Shown: positions 9,020 to 18,055, counted from the stretch's first letter. The stretch: DNA of 64,000 nt from Pseudomonas corrugata (GCF_001269905.1 NZ_LHVK01000010.1:186001-250000); one strand, 5' to 3'. The notes: generated by a model not told the origin, from the sequence alone. Translations and numbers: made by a program.

Positions 9020-9166
9020 ATGGCCACCACAAAAAAAGCCGATAAACCGCAGAAAAAAGTCATTCACGACGAGCTGACTTTTCTTGATGTCAGGCAGGCC
9101 GCGCGTGATGGGCAAAAAGCATTCGATAAATTTGTAATCACTGGCAAGCTTCCTATTACAAAGTAG
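9020..9166 (+). CDS. Probable antitoxin, 48-residue partner of YafO-like toxin
   Basis: A 48-residue, Lys-rich protein (MATTKKADKPQKK..., ending KFVITGKLPITK) starting at 9020, with CGGAGG eight bases upstream. A longer in-frame start at 8993 lacks a ribosome site. Its stop lies five bases before the toxin start, the usual antitoxin-then-toxin order. It is about half the size of E. coli YafN (97 residues) and shows no clear likeness to it. The antitoxin role is therefore inferred from position only. Confidence 0.55.
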   Translation: MATTKKADKPQKKVIHDELTFLDVRQAARDGQKAFDKFVITGKLPITK

Positions 9167-9171
9167 GCCTG

Positions 9172-9588
9172 ATGCCAGCCATTAAAATTTCCGCTCTGTT
9201 TGAAGAAATACATAACTGGAAAAACTTCGCCGCACACTTTTACAACTACAAAGTATGCGGCGAAATCCCAGCCATCTTCGGCAGGGATGAAGGGCTCGAC
9301 TTGAGCGAGATGTATCACATTCATCTCGCGAGCACTGAAAAGACACAAATCCGCTGGGCAAAAATGGATAGTCAATACTATCGCACCGCCTTGAAAGACG
9401 ATCCAGCCAATGACTTCTGGCTGATCTATGCATACGATGATCTCAGAGATGAATATCTGTTGCTGACAATTACTGGACCCGATGCTCATAGTCGTTCGCA
9501 ATGGGGGTCGTTCTTGCGTACGATTCATCGCGACATCGTGGAGCCTTGGGTATTGGGCAAGATCGTGTTTCCTGATCTGGATGATTAG
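9172..9588 (+). CDS. YafO-family toxin
   Basis: A 138-residue protein matching the YafO family of ribosome-dependent mRNA interferases. Shared blocks are the N-terminal F..HFYNYKVCGEIPAIFGRD (about residues 19-38), the MYHIHLAS core, and a C-terminal LLLTITGPDAHSRS followed by a helix. In E. coli, YafO cuts mRNA downstream of start codons during translation and is neutralised by YafN. Here it follows a much shorter upstream gene by five bases. Its own ribosome site is weak, so translation is probably coupled. No part looks truncated. Confidence 0.75.
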   Translation: MPAIKISALFEEIHNWKNFAAHFYNYKVCGEIPAIFGRDEGLDLSEMYHIHLASTEKTQIRWAKMDSQYYRTALKDDPANDFWLIYAYDDLRDEYLLLTITGPDAHSRSQWGSFLRTIHRDIVEPWVLGKIVFPDLDD

Positions 9589-9757
9589 TCCAGAAACCCA
9601 ATGGTTATCGTTGATAAATCCCGTACGGTAATGCAGACGTGACGAGGGGGCTTGCTCCATGTGAGTACGGAGCGCTCACAAAGCGGGGTCGCTTTGCAGC
9701 CCAGATGTGTCTACTGCTCGACGACATGAACCGCGGAGCATTAAAACGCCAGAAACG

Positions 9758-9796
9758 AAAAAGCCCCTGAAATGTTCAACCATTTCAGGGGCTTAG
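9758..9796 (-). terminator. Rho-independent terminator of tRNA-Ser
   Basis: On the minus strand AAGCCCCTGAAATG pairs with CATTTCAGGGGCTT around a short loop and is followed by TTTCG. It lies 14 bases beyond the tRNA 3' end. Confidence 0.85.
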
Positions 9797-9809
9797 TCGT
9801 ATTCAATAA

Positions 9810-9899
9810 TGGCGGAGAGATAGGGATTTGAACCCTAGGTACTGTCGCCAGTACAACGGATTTCGAATCCGTCCCGTTCGGCCACTCCGGCATCTCTCC
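9810..9899 (-). tRNA. tRNA-Ser(CGA)
   Basis: A 90-base class II tRNA. The acceptor stem is GGAGAGA/TCTCTCC, the anticodon loop carries CGA (reads UCG), there is a long variable arm, the T-arm is GGTTCAAATCC, and the CCA is encoded. It follows the purC end of the dapA operon on the same strand. Confidence 0.97.
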
Positions 9900-9982
9900 A
9901 GTGGCGCGCATCATACCAGCACATTCGCCGGAAGCGAACCCCCGAGCGAATTTTTTTCCGTGCTATCAGATGCTTGCGTCGA

Positions 9983-10696
9983 TTACAGCGGTACACCCAG
10001 GCGTTGGGCGACTTCTTCGTAGGCTTCGATGACGTCACCGAGGCCCTGGCGGAAGCGGTCCTTGTCCATCTTCTTCTTGGTGGCCTTGTCCCAGAGACGG
10101 CAGCCATCCGGGCTGAATTCGTCGCCCAGGACGATGGAGCCATCGCTGAACACGCCGAATTCAAGCTTGAAGTCCACCAGCAGCAGGCCGGCGTCGTCGA
10201 ACAGCTTGCTCAGCACTTCGTTGACCTTGAGGGACAGTTCCTTCATGCGCGCCAGTTGCTCGGCGGTGCCCCAGCCGAATGCCACGACGTGGGATTCGTT
10301 GATGAACGGGTCGCCCTTGGCGTCGTCCTTCAGGAACAACTCGAAGGTGTAAGGATTGAGCTTCATGCCCTCTTCCACACCCAGACGCTTGACCAGGCTG
10401 CCGGCAGCGTAGTTACGCACGACGCATTCCACCGGGATCATATCCAGCTTCTTGACCAGGCACTCGTTGTCGCCCAGCAGCTTGTCGAACTGGGTCGGCA
10501 CGCCAGCGGCTTCGAGCTTCTGCATGATGAAGGCGTTGAACTTGTTGTTCACCATGCCCTTGCGGTCCAGCTGTTCGATGCGCTTGCCGTCGAACGCCGA
10601 GGTGTCGTTGCGAAACAGCAGGATCAAGCGGTCAGCGTCGTCGGTCTTGTAAACCGATTTGGCTTTGCCGCGGTAGAGTTCTTCACGTTTTTCCAT
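9983..10696 (-). CDS. purC: Phosphoribosylaminoimidazole-succinocarboxamide synthase
   Basis: SAICAR synthetase, the ATP-dependent ligase that joins aspartate to CAIR in purine synthesis. The 237-residue protein matches the bacterial family in full: N-terminal MEKREELYRGKAKSVY, the central VVRNYAAGSLVKRLG signature, and LVDFKLEFG followed by DEFSPDGCRLWD. It is the last gene of the dapA-bamC-MBL-purC run on the minus strand, 28 bases after the MBL gene, a conserved order in Pseudomonas. Confidence 0.97.
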   Translation of the reverse strand: MEKREELYRGKAKSVYKTDDADRLILLFRNDTSAFDGKRIEQLDRKGMVNNKFNAFIMQKLEAAGVPTQFDKLLGDNECLVKKLDMIPVECVVRNYAAGSLVKRLGVEEGMKLNPYTFELFLKDDAKGDPFINESHVVAFGWGTAEQLARMKELSLKVNEVLSKLFDDAGLLLVDFKLEFGVFSDGSIVLGDEFSPDGCRLWDKATKKKMDKDRFRQGLGDVIEAYEEVAQRLGVPL

Positions 10697-10724
10697 GATG
10701 GGCTCCGCTTGCTAAGTAGATGGG

Positions 10725-11483
10725 CTAGGCGATATGTCGCCAGTCGAGCCCTGAATCTTGATCGGCCAGTTGCAGCCAGTCCGGGTCGCACCCTAGGGTG
10801 TCGACAAAACATTGCCGGGCCAGCTGCGGCAGGTTGTTCTTGCTGCTCAGATGGGCCAGGACCAGGTGTTGCAAGCCCTGCCAGCCCAACTCGGCCACCA
10901 GGTACGCCGCCTGGTGGTTGTTCAAATGTCCGCGTTCCCCGCCTACCCGTTGCTTGAGAAAATACGGGTAATAACCACGGGCCAACATGTCGCGACAGTG
11001 GTTGGATTCGATCATCAAGGCATCGAGATCCCGATAACTGTCCATGACCCTGTCGCAATACGATCCCAGGTCGGTCAACAAGCCGAAACGCCGCTCGCCG
11101 TCGCTGAACACATATTGCGTCGGTTCCCGGGCATCGTGGGCTACGCTGACCACGTCGATATCCAGGGCGCCAATGCGCAGTTGTTCGCCACCGGCCACGA
11201 AACCGGCTGGCTCGATGGGTTTGCGCAGCCCTCCCAGCGTTCCGCGGCTGAGGTAGACCGGCAGATTGTAGCGCCGGGACAGCAAACCCACGCCATGCAC
11301 ATGGTCGGCATGTTCATGGGTCACGAGTATCGCGCTCAGTTGCGCCGGATGCACACCCAGACGCAGCAGGCGTTTCTCGGTTTCCCGCAGGGAGAAACCA
11401 CAGTCGACCAGCACATACGTACCGGCACTGGCTACCAGCGTGCCGTTCCCTTGGCTACCGCTGCCGAGAACGGCAAAACGCAT
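10725..11483 (-). CDS. MBL-fold metallo-hydrolase (YycJ-like)
   Basis: A 252-residue metallo-beta-lactamase-fold hydrolase with the zinc motif THEHADH (HEHADH at residues 56-61), further ligand positions in SVAHDA and ESNHC, and a C-terminal LAHLSSKNN. It is closest to the YycJ/WalJ-type phosphodiesterases or exonucleases of unassigned role. It lies four bases after bamC and 28 before purC, so it is co-transcribed with them. Confidence 0.88.
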   Translation of the reverse strand: MRFAVLGSGSQGNGTLVASAGTYVLVDCGFSLRETEKRLLRLGVHPAQLSAILVTHEHADHVHGVGLLSRRYNLPVYLSRGTLGGLRKPIEPAGFVAGGEQLRIGALDIDVVSVAHDAREPTQYVFSDGERRFGLLTDLGSYCDRVMDSYRDLDALMIESNHCRDMLARGYYPYFLKQRVGGERGHLNNHQAAYLVAELGWQGLQHLVLAHLSSKNNLPQLARQCFVDTLGCDPDWLQLADQDSGLDWRHIA

Positions 11484-11487
11484 CGGA

Positions 11488-12603
11488 TCAGCCCAGGTTG
11501 TCCTGGATCACACCCAACACCTTGCGGGCCACTTCGGCCGGCGCCACGGTATTGATGTTTTTCTCGACGGTCACCTGGACGTTGTCGCCCACCTTGCTCA
11601 GGCGAACCTGATAGCGCTCGGCGCGGGCTTCGATTTCTTCCTTGTCCGGCTTGCCGCCGAACAGACCACTGAAGAAGCCGGGCTTCTCGTCTTTCTTCTC
11701 GGCTTTTTCGGCGAGGTTGATGTAGTACAGGCCCAGGCTGCGGTTGATATCTTCAACCCGCCATTCGCCCTGCTCCAGCGCACGGCCGACGCTCGACCAC
11801 GCACGGTCCAGGTCGGAGCCGACGTTGAGCACCGGGTTGCCGCTGCCGTCCTCGGTCAGGCTGACACGGCTCGGCGTGTCGAAATCCCGGGAAGCCAGCA
11901 TCGAAACCGAACCACCCTGCTCTGCGGAACGGCTCATGCTGGCAAGCATGTCGTCCACCAGCGCAGCGTCGAGACCGGTATTGACCGAACGGTTGGTGAA
12001 CGCCACGTCGGCGGTGCTGCCGGCAGGACGCTCGGCGCTGACCACATAGATTTCACTGGTGTTGCGCTGCACGCCCGGCTCGATACGCACCCGCACGCGG
12101 GACTCACTGTCGCTGGCGACGCCGGCAGCACTCAGGCGCTTGCCCATGGCGGCGGACAGTTCATCGGCATGTTGCCAGGTGGTGGTGAACTCGCCGGTCT
12201 GGGGGCGCTGTTCATCGATGCGAAAACCGTTGTCCTGAAAGAACTGGATCGCCACCGGCCAGACTTCGGCCGGAGGATGCTGGGCCATGACCCAACGTGA
12301 GTCGCCGCTCTTCTGCAGGGTGTAGTCGCTGGCATCGGCCATGGCCGACAGCGGCTGCGGACGAGGAACCTCGTATTCACCCTTGGCGGTGTCGTCGGCC
12401 ACGTTACGCGGAATCGGCAGCAGCGGATCCAGGCGCTTGGCGACCTGGACGTCCGGCGGCAGTTGCATCGGTGCAGTCTGTTGCGCGTTCAGGTAATCGC
12501 TACCACGATCACGGAAGTAACCTTCCGGGCCCCAGATCCACCCACAGCCACTGGTGCTGGAGATAATCAAGGCAAGTGCGGAAAGTCCGGCAATTCGCTT
12601 CAT
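11488..12603 (-). CDS. bamC: Outer membrane protein assembly factor BamC
   Basis: Lipoprotein of the BAM complex, which inserts beta-barrel proteins into the outer membrane. The start is set at the ATG at 12603, with GAGGAAG seven bases upstream; the longer frame has no support. The 371-residue product begins with a lipoprotein signal, MKRIAGLSALALIISSTSGC, whose Cys20 is the lipidation site. It then has the BamC unstructured segment and two helix-grip domains (about 90-200 and 230-365). It follows dapA by 17 bases, as in most gamma-proteobacteria. Confidence 0.94.
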   Translation of the reverse strand: MKRIAGLSALALIISSTSGCGWIWGPEGYFRDRGSDYLNAQQTAPMQLPPDVQVAKRLDPLLPIPRNVADDTAKGEYEVPRPQPLSAMADASDYTLQKSGDSRWVMAQHPPAEVWPVAIQFFQDNGFRIDEQRPQTGEFTTTWQHADELSAAMGKRLSAAGVASDSESRVRVRIEPGVQRNTSEIYVVSAERPAGSTADVAFTNRSVNTGLDAALVDDMLASMSRSAEQGGSVSMLASRDFDTPSRVSLTEDGSGNPVLNVGSDLDRAWSSVGRALEQGEWRVEDINRSLGLYYINLAEKAEKKDEKPGFFSGLFGGKPDKEEIEARAERYQVRLSKVGDNVQVTVEKNINTVAPAEVARKVLGVIQDNLG

Positions 12604-12620
12604 GCGGTGTACTTCCTCAA

Positions 12621-13499
12621 TTAAACCAGGACGCCGGACTGGCGCATGGCCTGCCGCAGCGGTTCGTGACAGGCGTTGCTCAGCCAGGTGAGCGGCAGGC
12701 GGATGCCTTCGTGCATCAGGCCCATTTCCACCAGCGCCCACTTCACCGGGATCGGGTTGGCTTCGATGAACAGGTCCTTGTGCAGCGGCATCAGTTTTTC
12801 ATTGATGGCCCGTGCGGTCTCGGCGTCGCCCTTGAGCGCGGCCTCGCACAGGTCGGCCATTTCCCGCGGCGCGACGTTGGCGGTGACGGAAATGTTGCCC
12901 TTGCCGCCCATCAGGATCAGCTCGACCGCGGTCGGATCGTCACCGGACAGCAGGATGAAGTCCTTGCTCACGCCATCGAGGATGGCCTTGGCGCGCTTCA
13001 GGTCGCCGGTGGCTTCCTTGATGCCGATGATGTTCGGAACGGTAGACAGGCGAATCACCGTCTCGGCCTGCATGTCGCAGGAGGTGCGGCCCGGGACGTT
13101 ATAGAGGATCTGCGGGATGTCGACCGCTTCGGCGATGTGCTTGAAGTGCTGGTACAGGCCTTCCTGGGTCGGCCGGTTGTAGTACGGAACGACGAGCAGG
13201 CAGGCGTCGGCACCGGCTTCCTTGGCGTTGCGGGTCAGCTCGACGGCTTCGCGGGTCGAGTTGGCGCCAGTACCGGCGATGACCGGAATGCGACCGTTGA
13301 CCTGCTTGACCACGGCACGGATGACTTCGATGTGCTCGTTGACATCGAGGGTAGCCGACTCGCCGGTGGTACCGACGGCGACAATGGCGTGGGTGCCGTT
13401 TTCAAGGTGGAAGTCCACGAGTTTGCTGAGGCTGGCCCAGTCAAGACGCCCTTGTGCATCCATGGGTGTGACCAGTGCCACCATACTGCCCGCAATCAT
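12621..13499 (-). CDS. dapA: 4-hydroxy-tetrahydrodipicolinate synthase
   Basis: First committed enzyme of the lysine/diaminopimelate pathway, condensing pyruvate with aspartate semialdehyde. The 292-residue TIM-barrel protein shows the GTTGES phosphate/substrate loop (about 43-48), the catalytic Tyr133 in LYNVPGR, and the Schiff-base Lys161 in GIKEATGD. The start is at ATG 13499 (MIAGSMVALVTP), the usual N-terminus; an upstream extension lacks support. It is the first gene of the operon with bamC, the MBL gene and purC. Confidence 0.97.
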   Translation of the reverse strand: MIAGSMVALVTPMDAQGRLDWASLSKLVDFHLENGTHAIVAVGTTGESATLDVNEHIEVIRAVVKQVNGRIPVIAGTGANSTREAVELTRNAKEAGADACLLVVPYYNRPTQEGLYQHFKHIAEAVDIPQILYNVPGRTSCDMQAETVIRLSTVPNIIGIKEATGDLKRAKAILDGVSKDFILLSGDDPTAVELILMGGKGNISVTANVAPREMADLCEAALKGDAETARAINEKLMPLHKDLFIEANPIPVKWALVEMGLMHEGIRLPLTWLSNACHEPLRQAMRQSGVLV

Positions 13500-13814
13500 G
13501 AAACCGCTCCTGCCGGAAAAAGAGAGCCGTAATGGTACTGGCGCCAAGATGCTTGTACAAGCGAACTCCCATTCCCCTTGGCGATGGTTTTCGCTACCCT
13601 TCAGACTTTGATCGGTACCGACACGTTCACAGGCCGGTTCCCAGCCTCCGTTTTCGTCGCCACAAGCCCCGATCCTGCGTTTGTCCCGGCATATTTCCCG
13701 TCTGTTGCGGAATACCGTGCAACGCCAGGCACAGGCTTGAGTCGTTCGTTTTCGCAGGCCGCCCCCCTGCAGAATGGCGTAGGTATCGACCGCTCATCGC
13801 TTTAGGAATGCTGC
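13500..13814. other. Divergent promoter region dapA/gcvR
   Basis: A 315-base gap between divergent dapA and gcvR. It must hold both promoters; no convincing gene or strong hairpin is seen. Confidence 0.5.
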
Positions 13815-14375
13815 ATGTCCACCCCCACAGTCCGCGAACAATTCCTTGTCATCAGTGCCCTTGGCGCCAACCCCATGGAGCTGACCAACGTCCTGTGCCG
13901 CGCCAGCCATGAAAACCGCTGCGCCGTCGTGACCTCACGCCTGACCCGCCACGGCGAATGCAGTGCGCTCGTGCTTGAGGTTTCCGGCAGCTGGGACGCC
14001 CTGGCCCGCCTGGAAGGCAGCCTGCCGGTATTGGCCAAGAAGCACACCTTCACCGTCAACGTGGTGCGCAGCGCAGCGCTGGAAAACCGTCCCCAAGCCC
14101 TGCCCTACGTGGCCTATGTGAGCTCGGCCTACCGCCCGGACATCATCAACGAGCTGTGCCAGTTCTTCACGGACCACCACGTCGAGCTGGAAAACCTCAC
14201 CTGCGACACCTATCAGGCCCCGCAGACCGGCGGCACCATGCTCAACGCCACGTTCACCGTGACGCTTCCGGCCGGCACCCAGATCAGTTGGCTACGCGAT
14301 CAGTTCCTGGACTTCGCCGACGCGATGAACCTGGATGCACTGATCGAACCGTGGCGCCCACAAAACCCAATGTAA
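13815..14375 (+). CDS. gcvR: Glycine cleavage system transcriptional repressor family (GcvR)
   Basis: A 186-residue protein made of two ACT domains (about 5-85 and 95-175), the architecture of GcvR, which antagonises GcvA at the gcv operon in E. coli. It has no DNA-binding domain of its own. The opening MSTPTVREQFLVISALGANP and the second-domain VSSAYRPDIINELCQFF fit the family. It lies ten bases upstream of bcp, a stable pairing in Pseudomonas, so they are probably one operon. Confidence 0.88.
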   Translation: MSTPTVREQFLVISALGANPMELTNVLCRASHENRCAVVTSRLTRHGECSALVLEVSGSWDALARLEGSLPVLAKKHTFTVNVVRSAALENRPQALPYVAYVSSAYRPDIINELCQFFTDHHVELENLTCDTYQAPQTGGTMLNATFTVTLPAGTQISWLRDQFLDFADAMNLDALIEPWRPQNPM

Positions 14376-14385
14376 GGAAGCGCCC

Positions 14386-14859
14386 ATGACCGTTGCCATC
14401 GACCAGCCGGTTACCGATTTCCAGGCGCCCGCCACCAACGGGCAGACCGTCAGCCTCGCAGCCCTGAAAGGCAAGCAGGTGGTGATCTACTTCTATCCGA
14501 AGGACAGCACCCCCGGTTGCACCACCGAAGGCCAGGGCTTTCGCGACCAGTACGCGCAGTTCAAGGCTGCCAACACCGAAGTGTTCGGCGTCTCCCGGGA
14601 CAGTCTCAAGTCCCACGAGAACTTCAAGTGCAAGCAGGAATTTCCGTTCGAGCTCATCAGCGACAAGGACGAAGCCGTCTGCCAGTTGTTCGATGTGATC
14701 AAGCTGAAAAAGCTCTATGGCAAGGAATACCTGGGCGTGGATCGCAGCACGTTCCTGATCGACAAGGACGGCGTGCTGCGCCAGGAATGGCGCGGTGTGA
14801 AAGTGCCCGGGCATGTGGATGCCGTGCTCGCGGCGGCTCAGGCGCTCGATAAGGCCTGA
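14386..14859 (+). CDS. bcp: Thioredoxin-dependent thiol peroxidase (peroxiredoxin Q)
   Basis: A 157-residue AhpC/TSA-fold peroxiredoxin that reduces hydroperoxides using thioredoxin. The motif YFYPKDSTPGCTTE places the peroxidatic Cys at residue 45; a second Cys in EGQGF-D...KCKQEF could resolve it. AAGGAAG lies before the ATG. Translation follows gcvR closely. A REP doublet starts 24 bases after its stop. Confidence 0.95.
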   Translation: MTVAIDQPVTDFQAPATNGQTVSLAALKGKQVVIYFYPKDSTPGCTTEGQGFRDQYAQFKAANTEVFGVSRDSLKSHENFKCKQEFPFELISDKDEAVCQLFDVIKLKKLYGKEYLGVDRSTFLIDKDGVLRQEWRGVKVPGHVDAVLAAAQALDKA

Positions 14860-14883
14860 GGCTTTTTATTGCCTGTCGGGCCC

Positions 14884-14950
14884 CATCGCGAGCAGGCTCG
14901 CTCCCACAGGGTTCTACACAATCCATGTGGGAGCGAGCCTGCTCGCGATG
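14884..14950. repeat. REP doublet (perfect inverted repeat)
   Basis: Two perfect 25-base arms, 14884-14908 (CATCGCGAGCAGGCTCGCTC...) and 14926-14950, lie between convergent bcp and the AI-2E permease gene. This is the GC-rich REP type of fluorescent Pseudomonas and can also act as a bidirectional transcription stop. Confidence 0.9.
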
Positions 14951-14978
14951 AGGCCATCAGCCTCACCTGATCAGTCAG

Positions 14979-16049
14979 CTAGAGCAACGGCGCCACAATC
15001 GGTTCCTTGCTCGGCCACGCATCCAGCACAGCCTTGAACAGCGTCGCCAGGGGAATCGCAAAGAATACCCCCCAGAATCCCCACAGCCCTCCAAACAGCA
15101 GCACTGCGCAAATGATCGCCACCGGGTGCAGGTTCACCGCTTCGGAGAACAGCAACGGCACCAGCACGTTGCCGTCCAGCGTCTGGATGATTCCGTAGAC
15201 CGCCATCAGATAGATGAACTGATCGCTCCAGCCCCACTGGAACAGTGCGATCAAGGCCACCGGCACGGTCACCACCACCGTGCCGACATAAGGCACCACC
15301 ACCGAAATACCCACCAGCAGCGCCAGCAATGCGGCGTAGTTGAGCCCCAGGGCCACGAAGCCGATGTAGGTCACGCCGCCACAGATGAATACTTCGATGA
15401 CCTTTCCGCGAATGTAATTGGCAATCTGGCGATTCATCTCCTGGGCCACCCGGGTAATCAGCGCCCGTTCACGCGGCAGGTAGCCGCGGACCCAGCGCCC
15501 GATCACTTCCCGGTCCTTGAGAAAGAAAAACACCAGGATAGGCACCAGCACCAGGTAAATCATGATGTTCACCAGGAGCGGCAGGCTGGACAACGAAAAC
15601 GTCAGCGCCCACTGGCCGAATTTGCCGATCTGGCCGCGCACCACTTCGATGGTCTGGAGCACCTGCTCGTCCGATACCAGATGCGGATAGCGCTCGGGTA
15701 GCAGCAATAGCAGGGACTGCCATTTGGCGAGCATGCCCGGCAACTCGTTGAACAGCGTCACCAACTGGTGCCAGAGCAACGGCACGATTATCACGACGAA
15801 CACCACCAACAGCCCCATGAAGAGGGCAAACACCAGGCACACCGCCACGGTTCCGGGCAGCCGCAGGCGCTCCAGCGTCGTGACCAGGCCTTGCATCAGG
15901 TACGCCAGCACCATCCCCGCCAGCACCGGTGCCAGCATGCCGCCCAAGGTGAGGACCGCAGTGAACCCCAGGAATAGCAGCACTGCCAGCACCACCGCTT
16001 CTTCGTCGGAGAAGTAGCGCTGAATCCAGTCGCGTAACACTTTGAACAT
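14979..16049 (-). CDS. AI-2E/PerM family membrane transporter
   Basis: A 356-residue integral membrane protein with about eight hydrophobic segments and the family's pattern of paired N-terminal helices, a central soluble region (about 110-170) and a C-terminal helical bundle ending in DAWPSKEPIVAPLL. Family members export AI-2 or other small molecules, or act as sodium/proton exchangers, so the substrate is uncertain. It lies 30 bases downstream of the TusA-like gene on the same strand. Confidence 0.87.
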   Translation of the reverse strand: MFKVLRDWIQRYFSDEEAVVLAVLLFLGFTAVLTLGGMLAPVLAGMVLAYLMQGLVTTLERLRLPGTVAVCLVFALFMGLLVVFVVIIVPLLWHQLVTLFNELPGMLAKWQSLLLLLPERYPHLVSDEQVLQTIEVVRGQIGKFGQWALTFSLSSLPLLVNIMIYLVLVPILVFFFLKDREVIGRWVRGYLPRERALITRVAQEMNRQIANYIRGKVIEVFICGGVTYIGFVALGLNYAALLALLVGISVVVPYVGTVVVTVPVALIALFQWGWSDQFIYLMAVYGIIQTLDGNVLVPLLFSEAVNLHPVAIICAVLLFGGLWGFWGVFFAIPLATLFKAVLDAWPSKEPIVAPLL

Positions 16050-16079
16050 TAAAAATCCTTAAGCAACACCATCGGTTAT

Positions 16080-16319
16080 TCAGGCTTTCTTCAGCCAGTA
16101 ACGGTAGACGCCATTGTCGTCTTCTTCATGCAGCAGCGTATGACCGGCCAGCCGGGCGAAGGTGCGGAAATCACGCTGGGAGCCCGCGTCCGTGGCGATG
16201 ACCTTGAGCACGGCACCACTGGCCAGGCGGTTGAGCTCCAGCTTGGCCTTGAGCAATGGCAACGGACAATTCAGGCCGCTGGCATCCAGTTCGGCATCGT
16301 GGGCTACAGCATCGGTCAT
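16080..16319 (-). CDS. TusA-family sulfurtransferase
   Basis: A 79-residue SirA/TusA-like protein with the signature LDASGLNCPLPLLKAKLEL. Its Cys-Pro (CPLP) carries the persulfide in this family. TusA relays sulfur for tRNA 2-thiouridine and molybdenum cofactor; other paralogues act elsewhere, so the exact role is not fixed. It is upstream of the permease gene and divergent from the protease gene. Confidence 0.88.
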   Translation of the reverse strand: MTDAVAHDAELDASGLNCPLPLLKAKLELNRLASGAVLKVIATDAGSQRDFRTFARLAGHTLLHEEDDNGVYRYWLKKA

Positions 16320-16417
16320 TGTTTCACTCCGCAGCAGGTCGTAGAGCCGCCTAGAATATCTGGTCCCGGGGCCGGTGTCCGGCTACAGTAGGGTCTTTGT
16401 CGACTAAGGCCCCGTGC

Positions 16418-17851
16418 ATGACATTTCTGCGCCCCACCCTGCTGACGCTCGCTTGCCTGCTCGCCTCACCAGGCTTCGCCGACGACCTGCCGTCACTTGG
16501 CGATGCCAGTTCTGCCATTGTCTCGCCGGAGCAGGAACACCAACTGGGTCGCGCCTGGCTGGCCCTGCTGCGCAGCCAGGTCGCACAGCTCAACGATCCA
16601 CAGCTCAAGGATTACGTCGAGACCAGCGTGTACAAACTGGTTGAAACCAGCCAGGTCAACGACCGACGCCTGGAGTTCATCCTGATCAACAGCCCGCAGC
16701 TCAACGCCTTCGCCGCACCTGGCGGGATCGTCGGGGTCAACGGCGGCCTGTTCCTCAACGCCCAGACCGAAGGCGAATATGCCTCGGTGATGGCCCACGA
16801 ACTGGCTCACCTGTCTCAACGCCACTTCGCCCGCGGCGTCGAAGCCCAGCAGCGCATGCAGGTCCCCATGATGGCCGCGCTGCTGACCGGTATCGTGATT
16901 GCCGCCGCCGGCGGTGGTGATGCGGGGATCGCTGCCATTGCCGGCACCCAGGCGGCCGCCATCCAGGAACAACGGCGTTTTTCGCGCCAGAACGAGCAGG
17001 AAGCCGACCGCATCGGTATCCAGAACCTGGAAAAGGCCGGCTACGATCCACGCTCCATGCCGACCATGTTCGAGCGGCTGATGCGCCAGTACCGCTTCGA
17101 CGCCAGGCCACCTGAATTCTTGCTGACCCACCCGGTCACAGAGTCCCGGATCGCCGACACCCGCAACCGTGCCGAACAAGCCAAGCCGGGCGGCATAGAA
17201 GACAGCATGCGTTACCAACTGATTCGCGCACGGGTCCAGTTGATCTATGAAGAAACCCCTGGCCTGGGCGCCAAGCGCTTCCGGGCGCAACTGGATGAGA
17301 ACCCCAAGAACGACGTGGCCCGCTATGGCCTGGCAATTGCGCAGATCAAGGGCGGCCAGTTGAACGAAGCCCGGGGAAACCTCGCGCCGCTACTGGCCAA
17401 GTCACCCAACGAAATCATCTACAACCTGGCCCAGGTCGACCTGGACATCACCAGCAACAAGCTGGCCGATGCTCAATCTCGTGTTGACCGGATGCTGGCC
17501 CAGTATCCGGGCAATTACCCACTCAATCAGGTGCGTGTCGACCTGCTGCTCAAGCAGAACCGGCCCGCCGACGCTGAAAAAGCTCTGGAAACCCTGCTCA
17601 AGACCCGCCCGGACGATCCGGATGTCTGGTACATGGTCGCCGAGACTCGCGGGCTTTCGGGTAACATCATTGGCTTGCACCAAGCCCGCGCCGAGTACTT
17701 CGCCCTGGTGGGTGACTACCGCCAGGCCATCCAGCAACTGGACTTCGCCAAACGGCGCGCCGGCACCAACTTCCCGCTGTCGTCACGCATCGATGCCCGA
17801 CAGCGGGAGCTCATGGAGCAGGAGCGCATGGTGAAGGATATGATGGGCTGA
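16418..17851 (+). CDS. bepA: Periplasmic M48 metalloprotease with TPR repeats, BepA-like
   Basis: A 477-residue secreted protein resembling BepA (YfgC), which degrades or assists stalled outer-membrane proteins such as LptD at the BAM complex. It has a signal peptide (about residues 1-22), an M48 domain with HELAH at 127-131, a third zinc ligand in NEQEADRIG, and C-terminal TPR repeats from about 290 on. The ATG at 16418 is used rather than an in-frame TTG at 16397, since only the shorter form begins with a clean signal peptide. Confidence 0.88.
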   Translation: MTFLRPTLLTLACLLASPGFADDLPSLGDASSAIVSPEQEHQLGRAWLALLRSQVAQLNDPQLKDYVETSVYKLVETSQVNDRRLEFILINSPQLNAFAAPGGIVGVNGGLFLNAQTEGEYASVMAHELAHLSQRHFARGVEAQQRMQVPMMAALLTGIVIAAAGGGDAGIAAIAGTQAAAIQEQRRFSRQNEQEADRIGIQNLEKAGYDPRSMPTMFERLMRQYRFDARPPEFLLTHPVTESRIADTRNRAEQAKPGGIEDSMRYQLIRARVQLIYEETPGLGAKRFRAQLDENPKNDVARYGLAIAQIKGGQLNEARGNLAPLLAKSPNEIIYNLAQVDLDITSNKLADAQSRVDRMLAQYPGNYPLNQVRVDLLLKQNRPADAEKALETLLKTRPDDPDVWYMVAETRGLSGNIIGLHQARAEYFALVGDYRQAIQQLDFAKRRAGTNFPLSSRIDARQRELMEQERMVKDMMG

Positions 17852-17880
17852 GAAGACAAGTTTCGCGGTCGGCTCTGCCC

Positions 17881-17968
17881 CTGTGCGAGCCTGCTCGCGA
17901 AAGCGGTAGGTCAGCTTGCAGTGATGTGGGATGTGTCGGCCCCTTCGCGAGCAAGCTCCCTCCCACAG
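17881..17968. repeat. Imperfect REP doublet
   Basis: GAGCCTGCTCGCGA near 17887-17900 is opposed by TTCGCGAGCAAGCTC near 17944-17958, ending in TCCCACAG. It lies between convergent bepA and mucD and has diverged from the perfect copies. Confidence 0.75.
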
Positions 17969-18007
17969 AGGGCCTGCTCGCCATTGATTGCCCCATCCAT
18001 CGGGCAC

Positions 18008-18037
18008 AAAAAAACCGCCTCTCTCGAGGCGGTTTTT
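18008..18037. terminator. Bidirectional terminator between bepA and mucD
   Basis: AAAAACCGCCTC-TCTC-GAGGCGGTTTTT: a perfect stem with an A-run before and a T-run after, placed 19 bases past the mucD stop. Confidence 0.92.
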
Positions 18038-18055
18038 CATTGAGCCACTAACCGA

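Noticed and set aside
14884..14950. Possible CRISPR repeats
   Set aside because: Arms are inverted, not direct, repeats and there are no spacers; they are REP elements.
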